A stretch of DNA of 64,000 bases from Mesorhizobium sp. WSM2240 (GTDB lineage Bacteria > Pseudomonadota > Alphaproteobacteria > Rhizobiales > Rhizobiaceae), in NCBI RefSeq assembly GCF_040438645.1, contig NZ_CP159256.1, forward strand, positions 496,001-560,000, given 5' to 3'. Shown one piece after another: positions 61,086 through 64,000 of this stretch. The notes under the pieces are model-generated. The model had not been told where the DNA came from and did no database searches. It saw only the letters and a program-made list of their open reading frames with translations. The position numbers were made by a program, and so were the translations under genes. Each line of letters begins with the position of its first letter. Positions within the stretch are counted from its first letter, which is position 1.

Positions 61086-63416
61086 TCAGTTTTGCTTAAT
61101 CGCTGACCCCTTCATCACTATGTCGCTGGACGCCTTGGCGTTGATTTTGCCACTCGCCTTAACAGTGATGTCCTTGCCGCTGATCTCCACGGAACCGTCT
61201 TTCTTCATTATAATTGAAGACCTGCCGCACTTGATAGTAATTTGATCGCCAGCATCTATAAGCAGATTCTTCCCGACTTTCTGAGAACTGTCCTCGCCGA
61301 CGGTTACGCCGCTTGCCTTCGCAATGTTCAGCGCATAGGCACCGCCAATATCAGTTGCGGCATCTTTTCCGACCTTAGCGACCCTACCGCCAGCAATCTG
61401 AGAAGCTTGATCTCCCCCAACCTTGATGCCTTGGTCGGCACCAATCTCGATACTTTGTCCTGCGCCTACCTCCCAACTGTCGCTGGTGCCGACGCTGTGA
61501 CTTTGGCTCAAGCCGACACTGACGGACCGAGTCGCGCCGATATCATTCGATTGGAGTCCGCCTACGCTGCGTTGCTCCGCCGCGCCGACGGAGTCGATGC
61601 GCGCCGCGCCCACCGTGATTGTTTGAAGCAGCGCCACCGTCTGGGTGTGATTCATGCCGATCGTCTCTGTCGAACTCGAGCCGATGCTGATCGTCTCACT
61701 CGATCCCACCGTCAGCGAGCGGTTCTTGCCCACCGTTTCGGCGTCGTTCGAGCCGATGTTCGTCGTCTGGTCGACGCCGACCTTGACGGTCTTGTTGTTG
61801 CCGACGTCCTCGTCGAGGTTGTGGCCGACCGAGTGCTTGGCGTCGTGGTCGATGCGGTCGGACTGGTCGTGCTGGACGAGCTTGGTCCGGTCGTTCTTGA
61901 TCAGAAGGTTGTGGTCCTTCTGCGCCTGGAAGTTGACCAGTTCGGAGCCGGCCTTGTCCTCGAACATCAGCTCGTTATAGCCGCCGCCGCCGAGCGAGGA
62001 GTTCGACTTCCAGCCGGATTGCGTGGCGCTGCCCGGCAGTCCGTAGGGCGGCATCTGCGCTGCGTTGTAGACTCGTCCGGTGATGATCGGCAAGTCTGGA
62101 TCGCCCTCGATGAAGTCAACGATTACCTCCTGGCCAATGCGCGGTATCTGGATGAAGCCCCAGCCGCTGCCGGCCCAGCTTTGCGATACGCGCACAAAGC
62201 AGGAACTGTTCTGGTCCTTCTTGCCTTTACGATCCCAGTGGAACTGGACTTTCACCCGCGCATATTCGTCGGTGAAAATCTCCTCTCCGGACGGCCCGAC
62301 AACCGTAGCAGTTTGCGGCCCGCGCATGATCGGTCTTGGCGTAATCCGCGGTGGACGATAGGGCAAAGTGGTCGGCGCCACACCCAAAACCACCTGGAAG
62401 TTCTCTCCCTCTGTCTCGACGCCGCTTCGATATCCCGGATCGAACAGTTTGTATTCGGCGCTGAGCACCAGATATTCCTGGTTCTGGTCCTCGCGCGGGA
62501 AGCCCTCCAGCTTGAAGGTACACCCCGAAAACAGGCCACGAACCGTCCCCGCAGCTGCAATGCGCTGGTGCGGAGCCTGAATTTCCTCGCGCCTGATCGC
62601 AGCAATCTTGTCGCCGCGGCCGACATCCAGATGCGCGCCGGGTTGGCGATAATTCTCGCCGGAATCCAGCTTGTGACTGAGCGTCTGGACCGATTGCGCC
62701 TTCAGGTCTGCGCCTGGCTTCTTGAAGTCATAGTCGGTGTGAGCATAGGCTCCAGGCCTCACGGAACTTCCCGGCACCCAATCGGTGATGTATTCGACGT
62801 CACGCCGCGCGCCCTGCCCCTCGAAGTGATACGGCACCGTTCCATAGCCTGGCGCCGGCTTGAGCTTGCTCATCGCGTCAACCAGGATCAGCGTGTGCTC
62901 CCCGTCGGCATACTCGAAGAAATACATGATGCCTTCATGTTCGAGCAAGCGTTGCACAAAATCCAGATCGGTCTCGTCATACTGCACGCAGTATTCCCGG
63001 GGTTGGTAGGATCCTTGCAGCCTCTTTTCCATCTTGGGCGAGCCGTGCTTTGAAAAAATCTCCTCCACAATTTCAATGACGCTCATGGCCTGAAAAATGC
63101 GGCAGTCGGTCGTATTTCCAAGGAACCATAACCAGGGTCGGACGACTGCTTCGTAATATGCGAGCCTATCTTCGATGCGGGTCAGACGGAACTCCGAGAT
63201 GAGGCCGCTGAACCAGCGTTTCGGGTCTGCTGACTCGCCTTCGATCGAGACCGTTCCGCCGAGCATTTTGAGCGGGTTGATATCCGGATCGGTGCTTACG
63301 AAACCTACCGTGAAGGCAAAGCAGCGGCTGATTTCATCACGGCCCAGGAGATGAGTGAAGGTCAGTGTCGTAGGACCGACCGGTGTCTTGACGATTGCGG
63401 CACGATTACTTGCCAT
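61086..63416 (-). CDS. vgrG: T6SS spike protein VgrG (TssI)
   Basis: The 776-residue product has a gp27-like part (about 1-380; YYEAVVRPWLWFLGNTTDCR, IFQAMSVIEIVEEIFSKHGS, QYDETDLDFVQRLLEHEGIM), a gp5 OB-fold (about 385-470; GEEIFTDEYARVKVQFHWDR, then CFVRVSQSWAGSGWGFIQIP and RIGQEVIVDFIEGDPDLPII), and a long tail. The tail has eight-residue steps of the type xxVGxxxx (residues about 540-700) that make the triple-stranded beta needle. No extra C-terminal enzyme domain is seen, so it is a structural VgrG that carries cargo. It ends in DIVMKGSAIKQN. Confidence 0.95.
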   Translation of the reverse strand: MASNRAAIVKTPVGPTTLTFTHLLGRDEISRCFAFTVGFVSTDPDINPLKMLGGTVSIEGESADPKRWFSGLISEFRLTRIEDRLAYYEAVVRPWLWFLGNTTDCRIFQAMSVIEIVEEIFSKHGSPKMEKRLQGSYQPREYCVQYDETDLDFVQRLLEHEGIMYFFEYADGEHTLILVDAMSKLKPAPGYGTVPYHFEGQGARRDVEYITDWVPGSSVRPGAYAHTDYDFKKPGADLKAQSVQTLSHKLDSGENYRQPGAHLDVGRGDKIAAIRREEIQAPHQRIAAAGTVRGLFSGCTFKLEGFPREDQNQEYLVLSAEYKLFDPGYRSGVETEGENFQVVLGVAPTTLPYRPPRITPRPIMRGPQTATVVGPSGEEIFTDEYARVKVQFHWDRKGKKDQNSSCFVRVSQSWAGSGWGFIQIPRIGQEVIVDFIEGDPDLPIITGRVYNAAQMPPYGLPGSATQSGWKSNSSLGGGGYNELMFEDKAGSELVNFQAQKDHNLLIKNDRTKLVQHDQSDRIDHDAKHSVGHNLDEDVGNNKTVKVGVDQTTNIGSNDAETVGKNRSLTVGSSETISIGSSSTETIGMNHTQTVALLQTITVGAARIDSVGAAEQRSVGGLQSNDIGATRSVSVGLSQSHSVGTSDSWEVGAGQSIEIGADQGIKVGGDQASQIAGGRVAKVGKDAATDIGGAYALNIAKASGVTVGEDSSQKVGKNLLIDAGDQITIKCGRSSIIMKKDGSVEISGKDITVKASGKINAKASSDIVMKGSAIKQN

Positions 63417-63556
63417 ACGCGTCGCGCCTCATCATGTACTGATCCCCAATCGATCCTAGCACAGGGTCTTGCTGCAAAATAGCATCTGTGTGCGCCAGCG
63501 AATGTGCGGTACCGCATGCAACTGCCGGATTTCCGCAAAAATGAACGATAGAATTC

Positions 63557-64000
63557 TCAAAACGCGACTTTCAGACCGACCTTGCCGGCCAGCGTCGTGC
63601 TGTCGGAAGAAGCCTTGCCTCGCACTTCCGCGCTGACTGTCGCGGATTGCATTACTTTCAGGTTGAACCCTGCAGAAACAGCGGCGGAAAAATCGGAATC
63701 ATCGAAATCGAAGCTCCTGCCATCGGCGATAGCCGTGTTCTCGTAGGCGAAGCGCTGCTGTAGTTCACCTCGAAGATAAGGACTGAACACCATCCCGTTC
63801 TGCCACTGAAAATCGCCGTACACTCCAGGTTCGAATTTCATCGCACCAAACGAAACCTCCGTTTCACCATGTGCGACGCCCAGATTGTCGGTGTAGGAAT
63901 CGCCGGTGAAACTTACGCCGAGAATCCCGCCGCGCAGATCGAACCGCAGCCGGTCGGAAAGCGCAAAGATGCGGCCAGCCGACGCCGTAACCGCATAGCC
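63557..64000 (-). CDS. Autotransporter beta-barrel domain protein, N-terminus outside window
   Basis: The minus-strand frame is open from 64000 to the stop at 63557 (147 codons in the window). It shows alternating amphipathic strands with short turns: FALSDRLRFDLRGGILGVSF, VSFGAMKFEPGVYGDFQWQN, SPYLRGELQQRFAYENTAIA and ATVSAEVRGKASSDSTTLAG, ending GKVGLKVAF. A terminal Phe and the strand pattern are typical of outer-membrane autotransporter barrels (PF03797). It probably anchors a secreted passenger whose gene start lies to the right. Distance to vgrG is 140 bases; no link to T6SS is implied. Confidence 0.75.
   Translation of the reverse strand, partial: GYAVTASAGRIFALSDRLRFDLRGGILGVSFTGDSYTDNLGVAHGETEVSFGAMKFEPGVYGDFQWQNGMVFSPYLRGELQQRFAYENTAIADGRSFDFDDSDFSAAVSAGFNLKVMQSATVSAEVRGKASSDSTTLAGKVGLKVAF

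Noticed and set aside
61242..63053. A 603-codon plus-strand frame over vgrG
   Set aside because: Antisense to the complete VgrG; the composition follows the repeated VgrG tail in reverse.
1..64000. CRISPR arrays, tRNA or rRNA genes
   Set aside because: No regularly spaced repeat set and no cloverleaf or rRNA-like sequence was seen by eye; a tRNA scan could still find one that I missed.

Overview
The window (about 60% GC or more) looks like a chromosome segment from a Rhizobiales alphaproteobacterium, most likely Mesorhizobium or a close relative. The reasons are the Rhizobium-type exopolysaccharide genes (ExoF-, ExoY- and ExoP-like), a BTLCP-type transglutaminase-like cysteine proteinase, a rhizobial-type LptE remnant and a type VI secretion (T6SS) gene order typical of the group. 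The genus is inferred from gene types, not from a marker gene. I see no rRNA, tRNA or CRISPR array.

Layout. (1) Positions 1-16050 are a worn accessory zone. It has a capsule/polysaccharide-type gene running off the left edge, a putative methyltransferase, a broken lptE copy, a decayed IS630-family element at 3722-4779, an FAD oxidoreductase, a pyruvyl-transferase remnant, a BTLCP cysteine proteinase, a secreted Gly-Asn/Ser-Gly repeat protein, a glycoside-hydrolase-like pseudogene, a Crp/Fnr regulator, a LuxR-type regulator with a pseudo-receiver domain, and several stretches with no intact gene. (2) Positions 16053-33748 are an exopolysaccharide locus: a MarR regulator, three GT4 and one GT2 glycosyltransferases, an ExoF-like export protein, an ExoY-like initiating sugar-phosphate transferase, an ExoP-like chain-length protein, a phosphomannomutase and a fused GDP-mannose pyrophosphorylase/AGE-type isomerase. 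Together the last two could make GDP-mannose from fructose-6-phosphate. A two-domain glycosyltransferase follows. No flippase or polymerase is visible here, so that step must be encoded elsewhere. (3) Positions 33779-37200 hold a caspase-family/SEL1-repeat protein with a small partner gene, a 23-bp tandem repeat just upstream, and a ruined second caspase gene.

(4) Positions 37234-60301 are a T6SS cluster: tssH on the minus strand, then divergently tssA-tssB-tssC-hcp-tssE-tssF-tssG-fha-tssJ-tssK-tssL-tssM-tagF. It runs by stop/start overlaps into an effector module: a DUF2169 protein, a ketoacyl-synthase-like protein that lacks the catalytic residues, a DUF4150 PAAR-like protein with a C-terminal HNH/EndoVII-type nuclease domain, and a beta-propeller-like putative immunity protein. 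Convergent to it lie vgrG, a DUF6484 spike-associated protein and a shortened TIGR02270-like protein (60311-63416). An autotransporter beta-barrel gene runs off the right edge.

The window therefore joins a cell-surface polysaccharide factory to a contact-dependent weapon. The main unusual points are the non-catalytic ketoacyl-synthase homologue inside the effector operon, the ManC-AGE and GT-GT fusions, the caspase pair with its repeated palindrome, and the cluster of pseudogenes around the IS630 copy.
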